Assembly (NCBI RefSeq): GCF_000722545.1
Contig: NZ_JNVM01000006.1
Span: 124,001 to 188,000, forward strand
DNA: 64,000 nt
Source: Paenibacillus tyrphae
Lineage (GTDB): Bacteria > Bacillota > Bacilli > Paenibacillales > NBRC-103111
Direction: 5' to 3'
Shown here in pieces: positions 36,534 through 45,014 of the stretch (position 1 is the first letter of the stretch; each line of letters begins with the position of its first letter). Under the pieces are notes generated by a model. It saw only the letters and a program-made list of their open reading frames with translations. It was not told the DNA's origin and did no database searches. The translations under genes and the position numbers were made by a program.

Positions 36534-37157
36534 CTATTCCAGCCTCGGAACGATCAGTCTGCGTCCGGCTTCGATGTACCTGGGGTTGTCGATCTTGTTC
36601 GCTTTGGCAATTTCACGCCATAGTCCGGGATTTTCATATTCTTGGGCAGCAATCATCCACAACTGGTCGCCTTGGTTGAACAACTTTTGCTTCGTGCGGT
36701 CGGCGGACTGGCGGGGAATATGTTGGAACTGCTCTTTCATGCTCATGACGGCCTTAAAGGTCACATGAAGCGTAGCTCGCACCGGGATCCCGGAATCGAG
36801 AAACATCGTAAATTTTTGCGAAACTTTTTCGACAATGCCTTTAAAATTCAAGGAGCCCCATACAAAACGGCATGGCGGCGGCGCGTGCAAATCTTTATCC
36901 ACATCGAGCAGCTTAACGACCTTCGAGGTGTGGGCGCGGACATCCGTGCCTTTCTCATAGCTGTCAAAGAACAGGTCCATCGACAGCGTCGTTGCTTCCC
37001 CGCTCACAAACTGGGCAATCGGCGCGTTCAAGCCGGGAATCGTCTGCCACGCAAATTTGTTGGAAGACTCCAACTGGTATTCCTTCGGGTTAAACAGCAC
37101 CTCGATCTCCTGCCGGCTGCCGCCTTCCACAATAATTTTCGCTTTCGTTAAAGCCAT
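36534..37157 (-). CDS. Baseplate LysM protein (Afp7-like, CIS tube-baseplate adaptor)
   Basis: A 207-residue protein from the ATG at 37157, which follows AGGGTGAGG at good spacing (a start six codons upstream lacks one). The N-terminal part (KIIVEGGSRQEIEVLFNPKEYQLESSNKFAW, then TLSMDLFFDSYEKGTDVR) is the adaptor domain known from Afp7 and related tail proteins. The last 50 residues (GDQLWMIAAQEYENPGLWREIAKANKIDNPRYI) form a LysM-type domain. Such proteins join the first tube ring to the hub. It is downstream of the long repeat protein by 42 bases. Confidence 0.9.
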   Translation of the reverse strand: MALTKAKIIVEGGSRQEIEVLFNPKEYQLESSNKFAWQTIPGLNAPIAQFVSGEATTLSMDLFFDSYEKGTDVRAHTSKVVKLLDVDKDLHAPPPCRFVWGSLNFKGIVEKVSQKFTMFLDSGIPVRATLHVTFKAVMSMKEQFQHIPRQSADRTKQKLFNQGDQLWMIAAQEYENPGLWREIAKANKIDNPRYIEAGRRLIVPRLE

Positions 37158-37199
37158 CCGCCTCACCCTTTGCAAGTCCGGGAATCGCGGCCGCAGGGG

Positions 37200-40100
37200 T
37201 CAAAGCCCGCTGCGCTGCCGCTCGAATTTGATTTTGTTTTCCAGCTCTCTATACACTTGGTCGACAAAACGGTCCAAGTCCGGTAAAGCAGCCTGAGATG
37301 CGCCCGACAGCTCGATTTTCATCGCTTCAAGCTGGGCGGAAACCTGGCTGACGGCCTGCGCTGCCGCTTGCTTCGCCAAAGTCCCGGTATCCGGCTTCTG
37401 CTTTTTATGGTATTCGATTTCGGAGCTCGCAGCCCGGTAGGACGGGCTCGGCGTGGCGGCGGCCCGAGCCGTGCGCGTCTGTGGCGCGACGCGTGGCGTT
37501 AAAGCGCCTTCGGCGCTGACACTGGCAGGCACCACGGACGAGCGCTGCGCGTCACCTTGCGGCCGATGCAATTGCAAAGGCAGCGACGCTCCCTGGGGTG
37601 GCAGCACACCCGAGGTGCTCGTAGGCATCGCGGGCAGACGATACGCGCCAGTCTGCGACGGATGTAACTGCAACGGGCGATGCGGCGATCCGGGCGATAA
37701 GACGCCCGAGGCGTTCGCGGGGATCGTTGACGGACGTTGCCCGTCAGTCCGGGACGGATGCAGCTCCGGGGACGGCAACACACCAGAGACGCTTGCGAGC
37801 ATCACAGGCAAACGATGTATGTCAGCCTGTGACGGATTCAACTGCAATGGGCGATATGGTGCTGCCGGCAACAAGGCCCCCATGGCGCTCCTGAATACCG
37901 AGGACGTACGGGAAGCGACTGCCTGTGACCGATTCAACTGCAACGGATGATTCGACGCATAAGACGGCAACGCACCCGAGGCGCTCGCGTGTATCGCTGA
38001 CGAACGGTGCACGTCAGCCCGCGACAGATGCAACTGCAATGGACGATACGGCGCTCCCGGCGACAAGACGCCCGAAGCACTTACGGGCATCGCGAACGGC
38101 CGATCCATAATTGCCTGCGACTGAACTAGCTCCAACGGACGTTGCAGAGCGCGGGGCGGCAACACGCTCAAGGTGCTCGCAGCCATCGCAGGCGAACGCT
38201 GCGCGTCAGCCCGCGACAGATGTAATTGCAATGGACGATACGGCGCTCCCGGCGACAAGACGCCCGAAACACTCGCGAGCATCGATATCGGTCGATCCGC
38301 AACTGCCTGCGACTGATACAGCTCTGACGGACGTTGCAGAGCGCGGGGCGGCAACACGCCCAAGACGCTCTCAGCCATCGCGGGCGAACGCTGCGCGTCA
38401 GCCTGCGATGGAGGCAACTGCAATTGGCGATATGGCGCTCCCGGCGACAAGACGCCCGAAACACTCATGGGCATCGAGATCGATCGATCCGCAACTGCCC
38501 GCGACTGATACAGCTCCAACGGACGTTGCGGAGCGCGGGGTGACAACACGCCCAAGACGCTTGCAGTTGCAGCAGACGACCAGTCTGCACGATTCTGCGG
38601 GAGCTTATTTGTTATAATCGCTGCCATACGAGTTGAAGTTCCCGATAATGCTTGTACAAATGGCGGTCCGAACACAGTCGCTTGACCTGCCCTGGCACGT
38701 TGTGAGGGGACGGCCCTGAATTGAGCAACTAGTACCGATGGAGCCATGCTTCCTTCTGAAGCCGAAGGATATACGACGCTGTTCCGTTTATACAGCGTCG
38801 CATCCGGACCTGCCGGTTGTCTACGCATTACCCGTTCTTCCGCAGCACCGTCCCTGAAGGCAATCCGGCTCCCAGCGATTTTACCCGCAAAATCCGTTAC
38901 ATTCGGGAAGGCACTAAATCCCCCATCCCGTAAGCTAACCGGTTTGTGAAGCATAAAGTAATGTGGCGATAAAAACCGGGATTGTTTATACTGCGTCAGA
39001 ACAACCGGATGTCTCCGTACATCTGTTAAATTCCAGCTCCAGCCCTCCGATTCGCGTATCTCGTCTGGCGTACTTCGAAGCACAATATTCGCAAGGCCTG
39101 ATCCGGCCCCGTTAATAAACCTACGAATTATTGGATTCGTAGAGCCCGAAACCGTCCCGCCTGTAAAGCTTCGAACGGCTTTGCCCGCAAAACCTTGGAC
39201 CGCATCGTTCACATCATGCCGAGCATTTTTCCCGCGTGTCGGCGCTGAATTCGATTGGGACGCTTGATGCCGACGAGCGTAACGCTGCTTCACCGCCCCT
39301 ATGGAATCGGCTGCATAAATCTGCGGCCCAATAGACACAGCCCTTCCTCCAAACGGCAGAGGATGGTGGCGGAGTTGCATCCCTTCGACGGCGGATGACC
39401 GTATGGCCGAGACGATCGGCGAAACGATGTTTACCCCGAATACGCTTGTCATCGGATTGCCGGTTTTTGCAGCTGCCCGCTTGGACTGAACTGTAACTAG
39501 GCCTGTCCTTTCGTGTCGGACAGAGACGGCCGAACCGGCCGTCACTTCTCCGCTCTCTGCCTCAGCAATACGGCTGTCATATAACCGTTCGCTTGACAGG
39601 AGCATTCGGCTGCGAAGTGGAACGGAGCCGTTCGAACTTGCCGAACTATCGTATTCAAACGCAGAAATGCCGGTGGATGGCATGACACCCACAAGCATCT
39701 GAACGGAACCGCTAGCGCCAAATTTATTGCTGCTTCGTTCCGGACTTCGGCTGATAAAAGCATTATCCCCGCGCAAGGACACACTCATAGGGTAACGAAA
39801 CCGAGGCGCAACCGATGCTTCGTCCCCTGCTTTCCGCTGCGCGAGCGAAGGTGCCCGACCATAGATAAGGTCGGCATTCGCCTTTTGCCGATGCATTCGT
39901 TCGAAGATGTTTGTGGTTGACAAGTTGCTTGGCCAATAACGGTTCATCAGCATGCTACGAGGAACACTGCGTATTAAGGCGGTTGAAAATATAACCGTCT
40001 CATAACGCCCCGATATGCTGTCTCGCATCGAAGAAGTAGCCGAAAACTTGGCCGGACCAGCCTTGCTTAACGATCCAAATACAAGCGGGCGGCCTTCTAA

Positions 40101-41537
40101 AGCTGCCGCAGCGGCATCCGTTTGGCGGCTTCCCTTGATACGCCCCATTTCATGCCGGGCATCCGGCGTCCGATGACTGCTCAAGGAACTCGCCTCAAAC
40201 AAGCCGATGTGGCGTTGTAGCAAAATTTCCATGCCGAGGGAGGACATCCCTTTCGGCCTAAGCCAAGGCCATTCGGCAACAGGTGCCATTCCGCGTTTTT
40301 TCCAGCCCGTGCTTCGTCCACCGTTTCCCCCAAGCGTCCGATACCTCTTATCGTAAGCATCAATCAGACTTGCGGCTGCTATGATCGGACGCACGACAGT
40401 ACGGCCGCCTCGATTTTCGCCTACGGTTCGATATCCCTTCCTGTCGTCCGAAGCAACCGGACTTGATGCTATTTCCGAACGTACGCGCGCACTGACGCCA
40501 CGATTCTCACTTATGGTTTGAGCAGAGATATCATTAGAGGTGACTGAGAAAAACACAGTAGACCGATGAATATGTATAGAATTGTAAGCCTGGTGCCGCA
40601 AGGAAACCCGCTTCCATTCCAATACCTGCCCAAAAGCCTGCCCCTGCTCTTGCTCCGGTTTGCGCCAATCGCGCTCAAGCAGCAGACCTCGTCTGCCTTC
40701 TCCCGGAGAAGGTCCCTGCTGCAAGCCTCGTTTCCGTTCGTCGCGACGCTCCCTTATTTCCGCTGCCGCATCGCGGATTCTCAGAGCTGCCATCGTCTTG
40801 GATTCGGGCTTCCGTCTGGCCTGTCGCACTTGTTCGGCAGGCACATGCCGCACCTGTTCACCGGATACATTGTTCCTGCTGCCCGAACGGTCGGCAAAGC
40901 GGTAATCCCTGCGCAGCGCCAGCGCCTCTCTCGTCCCACGACGGCGTACACGCCCGCTCGAATGAACCATCGGCCCTGCCGAGACCGACTGCACGATGCC
41001 TGCATCCGCGGATTTTCGCGAACCGGCCGATCCTCCGTTCGTCGGAGCGTGTCGGTGCGCACCCAAAGTCGCGGATGAAGAAACGTGCTCTCGCTCCATT
41101 TCTCCAACCTTCGAACGCAACGCTTTGCTTTCTTGCCCATGATCCGCCCGCATCGTGCCGGTTGCCGAATTTGTCGCAGCTATCCGCGATGCCGTTCCTA
41201 CGCCTGCCGGTAAAAAAGAGCTTGTCTTGCGTTCCGTAGCGTCATGCCGTCGGGCCAGCTTTTCCAGCAGATGAAGCGTCTTCCGGTACGTTCGAAGCAT
41301 GTCCCGCTCTTCTTGCTTAAGCAACTGAAGCTGCAATCTCAAATGAAGCGTCAATTGAACCAAGGAGAAATGCTGAACGGGAGCCCCCCCTTCTCCAGGC
41401 TCAAGCAAGGTTAACGGTTGCGGTCCCAGATAGTTCCTGGACGCAAAGCCGTATTTCCGCGTGATTTGTTCGGCAAACCGGAGATGTCCCGGCATGCTGG
41501 GCGCCGGCCCCGCTTGGATGCGCTTCGTCGTTCTCAT
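37200..41537 (-). CDS. 1445-residue repeat protein, tape-measure or linker candidate
   Basis: A long, mostly low-complexity protein between the inner tube gene and the LysM gene. Residues 45-105 are strongly helical (LVQLTLHLRLQLQLLKQEER). Residues 110-980 are Arg/Ser/Ala rich and probably disordered. Residues about 996-1341 are eleven tandem repeats (see the repeat entry). The last 70 residues form a helical conserved-looking end (LDRFVDQVYRELENKIKFERQR) of a kind I recall closing eCIS proteins at this position. No transmembrane or enzyme motif is seen. Its length and place fit a tape measure that sets particle length, but the Pro-rich repeats are not helical, so a cargo or lumen linker is also possible. 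GC content seems somewhat lower than in its neighbours, which suggests fast evolution. Confidence 0.6.
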   Translation of the reverse strand: MRTTKRIQAGPAPSMPGHLRFAEQITRKYGFASRNYLGPQPLTLLEPGEGGAPVQHFSLVQLTLHLRLQLQLLKQEERDMLRTYRKTLHLLEKLARRHDATERKTSSFLPAGVGTASRIAATNSATGTMRADHGQESKALRSKVGEMEREHVSSSATLGAHRHAPTNGGSAGSRKSADAGIVQSVSAGPMVHSSGRVRRRGTREALALRRDYRFADRSGSRNNVSGEQVRHVPAEQVRQARRKPESKTMAALRIRDAAAEIRERRDERKRGLQQGPSPGEGRRGLLLERDWRKPEQEQGQAFGQVLEWKRVSLRHQAYNSIHIHRSTVFFSVTSNDISAQTISENRGVSARVRSEIASSPVASDDRKGYRTVGENRGGRTVVRPIIAAASLIDAYDKRYRTLGGNGGRSTGWKKRGMAPVAEWPWLRPKGMSSLGMEILLQRHIGLFEASSLSSHRTPDARHEMGRIKGSRQTDAAAAALEGRPLVFGSLSKAGPAKFSATSSMRDSISGRYETVIFSTALIRSVPRSMLMNRYWPSNLSTTNIFERMHRQKANADLIYGRAPSLAQRKAGDEASVAPRFRYPMSVSLRGDNAFISRSPERSSNKFGASGSVQMLVGVMPSTGISAFEYDSSASSNGSVPLRSRMLLSSERLYDSRIAEAESGEVTAGSAVSVRHERTGLVTVQSKRAAAKTGNPMTSVFGVNIVSPIVSAIRSSAVEGMQLRHHPLPFGGRAVSIGPQIYAADSIGAVKQRYARRHQASQSNSAPTRGKNARHDVNDAVQGFAGKAVRSFTGGTVSGSTNPIIRRFINGAGSGLANIVLRSTPDEIRESEGWSWNLTDVRRHPVVLTQYKQSRFLSPHYFMLHKPVSLRDGGFSAFPNVTDFAGKIAGSRIAFRDGAAEERVMRRQPAGPDATLYKRNSVVYPSASEGSMAPSVLVAQFRAVPSQRARAGQATVFGPPFVQALSGTSTRMAAIITNKLPQNRADWSSAATASVLGVLSPRAPQRPLELYQSRAVADRSISMPMSVSGVLSPGAPYRQLQLPPSQADAQRSPAMAESVLGVLPPRALQRPSELYQSQAVADRPISMLASVSGVLSPGAPYRPLQLHLSRADAQRSPAMAASTLSVLPPRALQRPLELVQSQAIMDRPFAMPVSASGVLSPGAPYRPLQLHLSRADVHRSSAIHASASGALPSYASNHPLQLNRSQAVASRTSSVFRSAMGALLPAAPYRPLQLNPSQADIHRLPVMLASVSGVLPSPELHPSRTDGQRPSTIPANASGVLSPGSPHRPLQLHPSQTGAYRLPAMPTSTSGVLPPQGASLPLQLHRPQGDAQRSSVVPASVSAEGALTPRVAPQTRTARAAATPSPSYRAASSEIEYHKKQKPDTGTLAKQAAAQAVSQVSAQLEAMKIELSGASQAALPDLDRFVDQVYRELENKIKFERQRSGL
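37515..38552 (-). repeat. Eleven tandem 96-bp (32-residue) coding repeats
   Basis: Within the 1445-residue protein, ten units of 32 residues and one of 26 fill exactly 1038 bases. Consensus starts GVLSPGAPYRPLQLH or GVLPPRALQRPLELY, and the two forms mainly alternate, giving a 192-bp higher-order unit. A conserved SQA-or-SRAD core with R-S/P-M-A follows. The short unit lies near 37.8 kb. Confidence 0.88.
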
Positions 41538-41586
41538 CGTCCGTGCCCCTTGCTTTCAATGTTGCCCTTCATTCGCATTCCTTCCG

Positions 41587-42030
41587 CTAGCGGGCGTAAA
41601 TGGCCTTTAATCCGTTGTGCACCAGCTCGATCGTCTCAACCGCGACCTCGCTGCTCGAAGCACTCAGCTCGGGTCCGGTCCATTTGACCGGGTAACAGCC
41701 GAAGAAATTCCAGCGGATCATTTCCTGCCACGAGGCATCGTATAGAATAATCGAGCCGCTTTTGCGCTTCACCTTGCCTCCTGCGGCGCTGAAATACCAG
41801 TCCCACAGATCGCTCGATTTCGTGATTCCCCGTTTCAATACGATCGGAGGCGATTTCGTCCCTTTCGGCAGGCGGTGCGTATACCCGTTCACCCCGCCCT
41901 CGGCGACCTCCTCGAATTCCAGCTCCGACTGCAGTCCGCTAACCTCGGAAAAGCCGGCGACCAGCATGCCGTCAAGCTCCACCATAAAACGAAACGCTTG
42001 TCCGAATATTTCCGAATCGGCTGCGCTCAT
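41587..42030 (-). CDS. Inner tube protein, T4 gp19-like (Afp5-like)
   Basis: A 147-residue protein from the ATG at 42030, which has GAGGTGA five bases upstream; a GTG at 42039 overlaps the stop of the preceding gene and is less likely. RFMVELDGMLVAGFSEVSGL, VLKRGITKSSDLWDWY, and the closing ASSSEVAVETIELVHNGLK are the gp19/Hcp-like tube signature. Hexameric rings of this family form the channel that carries cargo. This copy is next to the DUF6760 gene and differs clearly from the tube protein at 42684, as usual for eCIS, where one copy forms the first, specialised ring. Confidence 0.92.
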   Translation of the reverse strand: MSAADSEIFGQAFRFMVELDGMLVAGFSEVSGLQSELEFEEVAEGGVNGYTHRLPKGTKSPPIVLKRGITKSSDLWDWYFSAAGGKVKRKSGSIILYDASWQEMIRWNFFGCYPVKWTGPELSASSSEVAVETIELVHNGLKAIYAR

Positions 42031-42035
42031 GGGCG

Positions 42036-42227
42036 TCACCTCTTTTTAAAGACGTCGAAGGGGTTGTCCGGCTCATCGTTCAGGCTGCGGTTGATGCGCG
42101 AAATTTCCGAGCACCACCGCCGCCGTTCGCGATGCTCCATGTTCATGATATCGTCATGAGGCCAATGAAAATAATATGCCAGAAACGCGGCTTCCTCATA
42201 GATTTTATCCGCCGGATAGACCGTTAG
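42036..42227 (-). CDS. Small DUF6760-like eCIS protein (Afp6 position), start unclear
   Basis: An intact frame reads YPADKIYEEAAFLAYYFHWP, then HDDIMNMEHRERRRWCSEIS and RINRSLNDEPDNPFDVFKKR, closely fitting the small DUF6760 proteins that lie between tube genes in eCIS loci. The stop (42036-42038) just precedes the tube ATG at 42030. No ATG, GTG or TTG exists in frame before the conserved part. The best candidate is a non-standard CTA at 42225-42227, five bases after GGAGGG and overlapping the TAA of the upstream gene. Alternatives are a frameshift from that gene, re-initiation at a near-cognate codon, or a point mutation. The domain itself looks undamaged. Confidence 0.72.
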   Translation of the reverse strand, partial: LTVYPADKIYEEAAFLAYYFHWPHDDIMNMEHRERRRWCSEISRINRSLNDEPDNPFDVFKKR

Positions 42228-42601
42228 TTCCCCTCCGTCTCGGCTAAAAAAGAGATGTCCACCTCAAATTCGTGATCGCATTTCGGACAGACGGTGCGCA
42301 CGCTGAGCTTTTCCACTTCGTTGATTTGCCGGTAAAAATTTTGCAGAAAAGCAAGGTCCGACGTAAACAGCCGTTCGATCACCTTCGTATCGATCGCCCT
42401 TAAATCGCCCAGCTTGGTAATGACTCTGGCCAGCAAAATGATACTCAAATAACTCGGGTTTTGCTGCACGCGCTGATCCCGCATCGGCAATATTTCATCG
42501 GCTGCGGTAGCCAAACGCATCACGCCCCGTTTGTGCAAGCTGCCGTTCTCGTCCACATAACCGCGCGGAAGCTCGAAGTCGTACTCCGTTCTGAACTCCA
42601 T
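42224..42601 (-). CDS. Conserved eCIS protein between tube genes, chaperone-like
   Basis: A 125-residue protein using the ATG at 42601 with GGAGGAC five bases before it. Typical block: FRTEYDFELPRGYVDENG, then LHKRGVMRLATAADEILP, NPSYLSIILLARVITKLGDL and VIERLFTSDLAFLQNFYRQIN. This pattern recurs as a hypothetical protein in eCIS loci and resembles tail-assembly proteins. A CPKC motif close to the end could bind metal, but only one Cys pair is present, so two chains would be needed. Its stop overlaps the possible start of the DUF6760 gene, implying coupled translation. The precise role is unknown. Confidence 0.75.
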   Translation of the reverse strand: MEFRTEYDFELPRGYVDENGSLHKRGVMRLATAADEILPMRDQRVQQNPSYLSIILLARVITKLGDLRAIDTKVIERLFTSDLAFLQNFYRQINEVEKLSVRTVCPKCDHEFEVDISFLAETEGN

Positions 42602-42625
42602 GATGTCCTCCTTTATGAAAAGCCT

Positions 42626-42672
42626 GCCGGAAGAAAACAACAGCTAGTCCTGCTGCCCTTACTCCTTCCGGC
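42626..42672 (-). terminator. Putative attenuator hairpin between tube gene and downstream genes
   Basis: GCCGGAAG (42626-42633) pairs with CTTCCGGC (42665-42672) in an 8-bp stem with a 31-base loop that itself has CAGC/GCTG pairing. It fills the 82-base gap after the tube gene. Only a weak T run follows on the minus strand (AGGCTTTTC), so partial termination or an RNA-processing site is more likely than a full stop. Confidence 0.4.
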
Positions 42673-42683
42673 GCTTTCGGTCC

Positions 42684-43118
42684 TTACTTCGTCCGTGTCA
42701 TGCCTTCGTGCGCCAGCTCCAAATTTTCAATGGCGACGTCGGAAGCCGTAGCGTTGAAATCCGGCGCCGTGTATTTGCAAGGCCATGCTTCGATGATCTG
42801 CCAGGTCGCCACATCCTGTCCTTCTTCATCGAGCGCGATGATGGTTACGGTTTTGCGGGTTACCTTGCCTTGTACGCAACTGGAAATCCATTCGTACAAA
42901 TCCAAGGAGTCGGTAACGCCCCATTTCAGCGTAATATTGCCGTATTTGGCCAATCCCGGGAGCTTGCGGGGCGTAATGACCTCATTGCCATTGCGGTATT
43001 CCACCACATCGAGCGAAGCGTCGAAGCCGGAAACCTCGCTGAAGCCCGCTTGTTGAATCCCTTCAACTTCAACTCTGTATCGAAACTTGCGGTACGGATC
43101 TGTGCGTTCTACTGCCAT
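42684..43118 (-). CDS. Inner tube protein, T4 gp19-like (Afp1-like)
   Basis: A 144-residue protein with FRYRVEVEGIQQAGFSEVSGF, TLKWGVTDSLDLYEW, VTRKTVTIIALDEEGQDVATW and ATASDVAIENLELAHEGM, the complete tube-protein fold. It directly follows the sheath gene (33-base gap) with AAAGGAG upstream, as in most contractile systems where sheath and major tube protein are made in large, matched amounts. It is probably the bulk tube subunit. A possible attenuator lies after it. Confidence 0.93.
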   Translation of the reverse strand: MAVERTDPYRKFRYRVEVEGIQQAGFSEVSGFDASLDVVEYRNGNEVITPRKLPGLAKYGNITLKWGVTDSLDLYEWISSCVQGKVTRKTVTIIALDEEGQDVATWQIIEAWPCKYTAPDFNATASDVAIENLELAHEGMTRTK

Positions 43119-43151
43119 GCTGAGCCATACTCCTTTCTACTGTAGCCATCG

Positions 43152-44882
43152 TTATTCCGAACCGGTTTTTTGCGTAATCCGGAAAATGACGAATTCCGCC
43201 GGTTTGACCGGAGCGATGCCGATCACGCAAATCAGCCGGCCGTTATCGATGTCGTCCTGCGTCATCGTGTTGCGGCCGATTTGAATATAGAACGCTTCGC
43301 CGGGGCTTGTCCCCGCAAGCGCCCCGTCTTTCCAGACTCGGGTCAAGAACGCATCGATCGTACGCTGAACGCGGGCCCACAGCTTCTCATCGTTCGGTTC
43401 GAAGACGACCCAGTTCGTGCCGTTCTTGATCGAGCCTTCCACAAAAATGAACAAACGGCGGACGTTCACATATTTCCACAGCCCGTTCGAGGAAAGCGTT
43501 CTCGCGCCCCATACGCGAATCCCTTGGCCTGTAAAGGAACGGATCAGGTTGACGCCGCGCGGGTTCAAAATATCTTGCTCGCCTTTGTTGTACTGGCAAT
43601 CGAGCCCGACGCAGCCGCGCACGACTTCGTTCGCAGGCGCTTTATGAACGCCCCGCGTATTGTCGCTGCGGGCATAAATGCCGGCGACGGAGCCGGACGG
43701 CGGTATGTAAATATTACGCTTGTCCAGCGGATCGAACACCTGCAGCCAAGGATGGTACATGGCGGCATACTGCGTATCGAAGATATCGCGGTGCGTCATC
43801 ACGTCGGCAATTTTCGTTTTATCCCGCGGGATGTCCAAGATCGCGAAACGGCTGCCCAAATTTTCGCAGTGCGCGACGAGCGCGAGCTGCACGTTCGGGT
43901 CGGTTACGCCGGGAACGGCCATCAGACTGACTTCGTCGTTGTCGATAAAAGCCTGAATGCCCGTCCGTTTGCCGGGACCGAGGTCTTGCCCCATAAAATC
44001 TCCCGCCGACAAGGCGTCCGCGGAACCGTCGCTGCCGCCCGACAGCTCGATCACGAACTTGCCGGCCTCTTCCGGCTGCCCGGAGATGACCTCGAACGGA
44101 TGAACCGCGCCGTGATCCGCTCCGTTGCAGGAGACACCGATGAGATTGGACTTGCCGATCACTTTTTCCACATGATTGGGAGCCGTAACGTTAAGGGAAA
44201 CGCGCTCGTACGTTTCCGCTTCGTCTCCGTAGAACGCATGCAGCGTAAACTCGCACGTCGTAAGCACCTTCGCCGGAAGCAGGTTCGCGTCGACGACCTC
44301 TTCGCCGCCTTCCAACGGGCTTTCCAGTTCGATGATGTTGTCTTGCGACGAAACGACACGGTTGTACTGCTTGCTCTCGCCGTTATCGAAGGCTACGATG
44401 TCGCCCGCTCTAAAACTGGCGTTGCTTTTCACGCGGTACTTCTTGGATTTGGCGGCGTCGCCCAAAATTTCATAAATTTGCGTCTTCGCTTTGCTTGCCG
44501 GCTCCAGTACGACCCGGACCCGGTTTCCCCATTCGCCCGGATTTTTGGCGAAAAGCCGAAGCGCGGAGCTTCCGTCGTTCGACGCGGACTTCGCATCGGA
44601 CGGAGCCACCCTCATCACATAGCAGCGCGAGCCGCCGTTCACGAAGAAATGCTCGACCGCATAGGCCAAATACCGGTAAGAGCCAAAAACGTTCTCAGCG
44701 AGATATCCTCCGAATTGCCGTGTAAAATCGTTCATGCTGGTAATGAATTGCGGCAGCCCTTCCACCGGCCCTCTGGCAGCGAGACCGATAAAGCCCGCCG
44801 TGCTGGTGCTGACCCCGCCCAGCGGCACACCGCCGCTGTCGAACTCTTCCACGTATACTCCCGGCGATAAATATTCAGCCAT
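43152..44882 (-). CDS. Contractile sheath protein
   Basis: A 576-residue protein. The start EYLSPGVYVEEFDSGG and GGVSTSTAGFIGLAARGP are the classic sheath N-terminal arm. The C-terminal domain includes VNVRRLFIFVEGSIKNGTNWVVF, AFLTRVWKDGALAGTSPGEAFYIQIG and GIAPVKPAEFVIFRITQK, which form the interlocking core of extended and contracted sheath. The middle is the variable outer domain. Only one sheath gene is present, while Afp and PVC have two or three, so a single protein must form the whole helix. Contraction of this sheath drives the inner tube. Confidence 0.95.
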   Translation of the reverse strand: MAEYLSPGVYVEEFDSGGVPLGGVSTSTAGFIGLAARGPVEGLPQFITSMNDFTRQFGGYLAENVFGSYRYLAYAVEHFFVNGGSRCYVMRVAPSDAKSASNDGSSALRLFAKNPGEWGNRVRVVLEPASKAKTQIYEILGDAAKSKKYRVKSNASFRAGDIVAFDNGESKQYNRVVSSQDNIIELESPLEGGEEVVDANLLPAKVLTTCEFTLHAFYGDEAETYERVSLNVTAPNHVEKVIGKSNLIGVSCNGADHGAVHPFEVISGQPEEAGKFVIELSGGSDGSADALSAGDFMGQDLGPGKRTGIQAFIDNDEVSLMAVPGVTDPNVQLALVAHCENLGSRFAILDIPRDKTKIADVMTHRDIFDTQYAAMYHPWLQVFDPLDKRNIYIPPSGSVAGIYARSDNTRGVHKAPANEVVRGCVGLDCQYNKGEQDILNPRGVNLIRSFTGQGIRVWGARTLSSNGLWKYVNVRRLFIFVEGSIKNGTNWVVFEPNDEKLWARVQRTIDAFLTRVWKDGALAGTSPGEAFYIQIGRNTMTQDDIDNGRLICVIGIAPVKPAEFVIFRITQKTGSE

Positions 44883-45014
44883 TTGTTCCTGATCCGGATG
44901 TCGTCATGGTCCGAATCAGTTCCTCCCTCCCAATCGTCATCGCTATTCCTTATGCTATCGATTTCTCGGATGTATGCAGGCTTCTGTATCGATACCTTAC
45001 TTCCCTCCGCTTCC

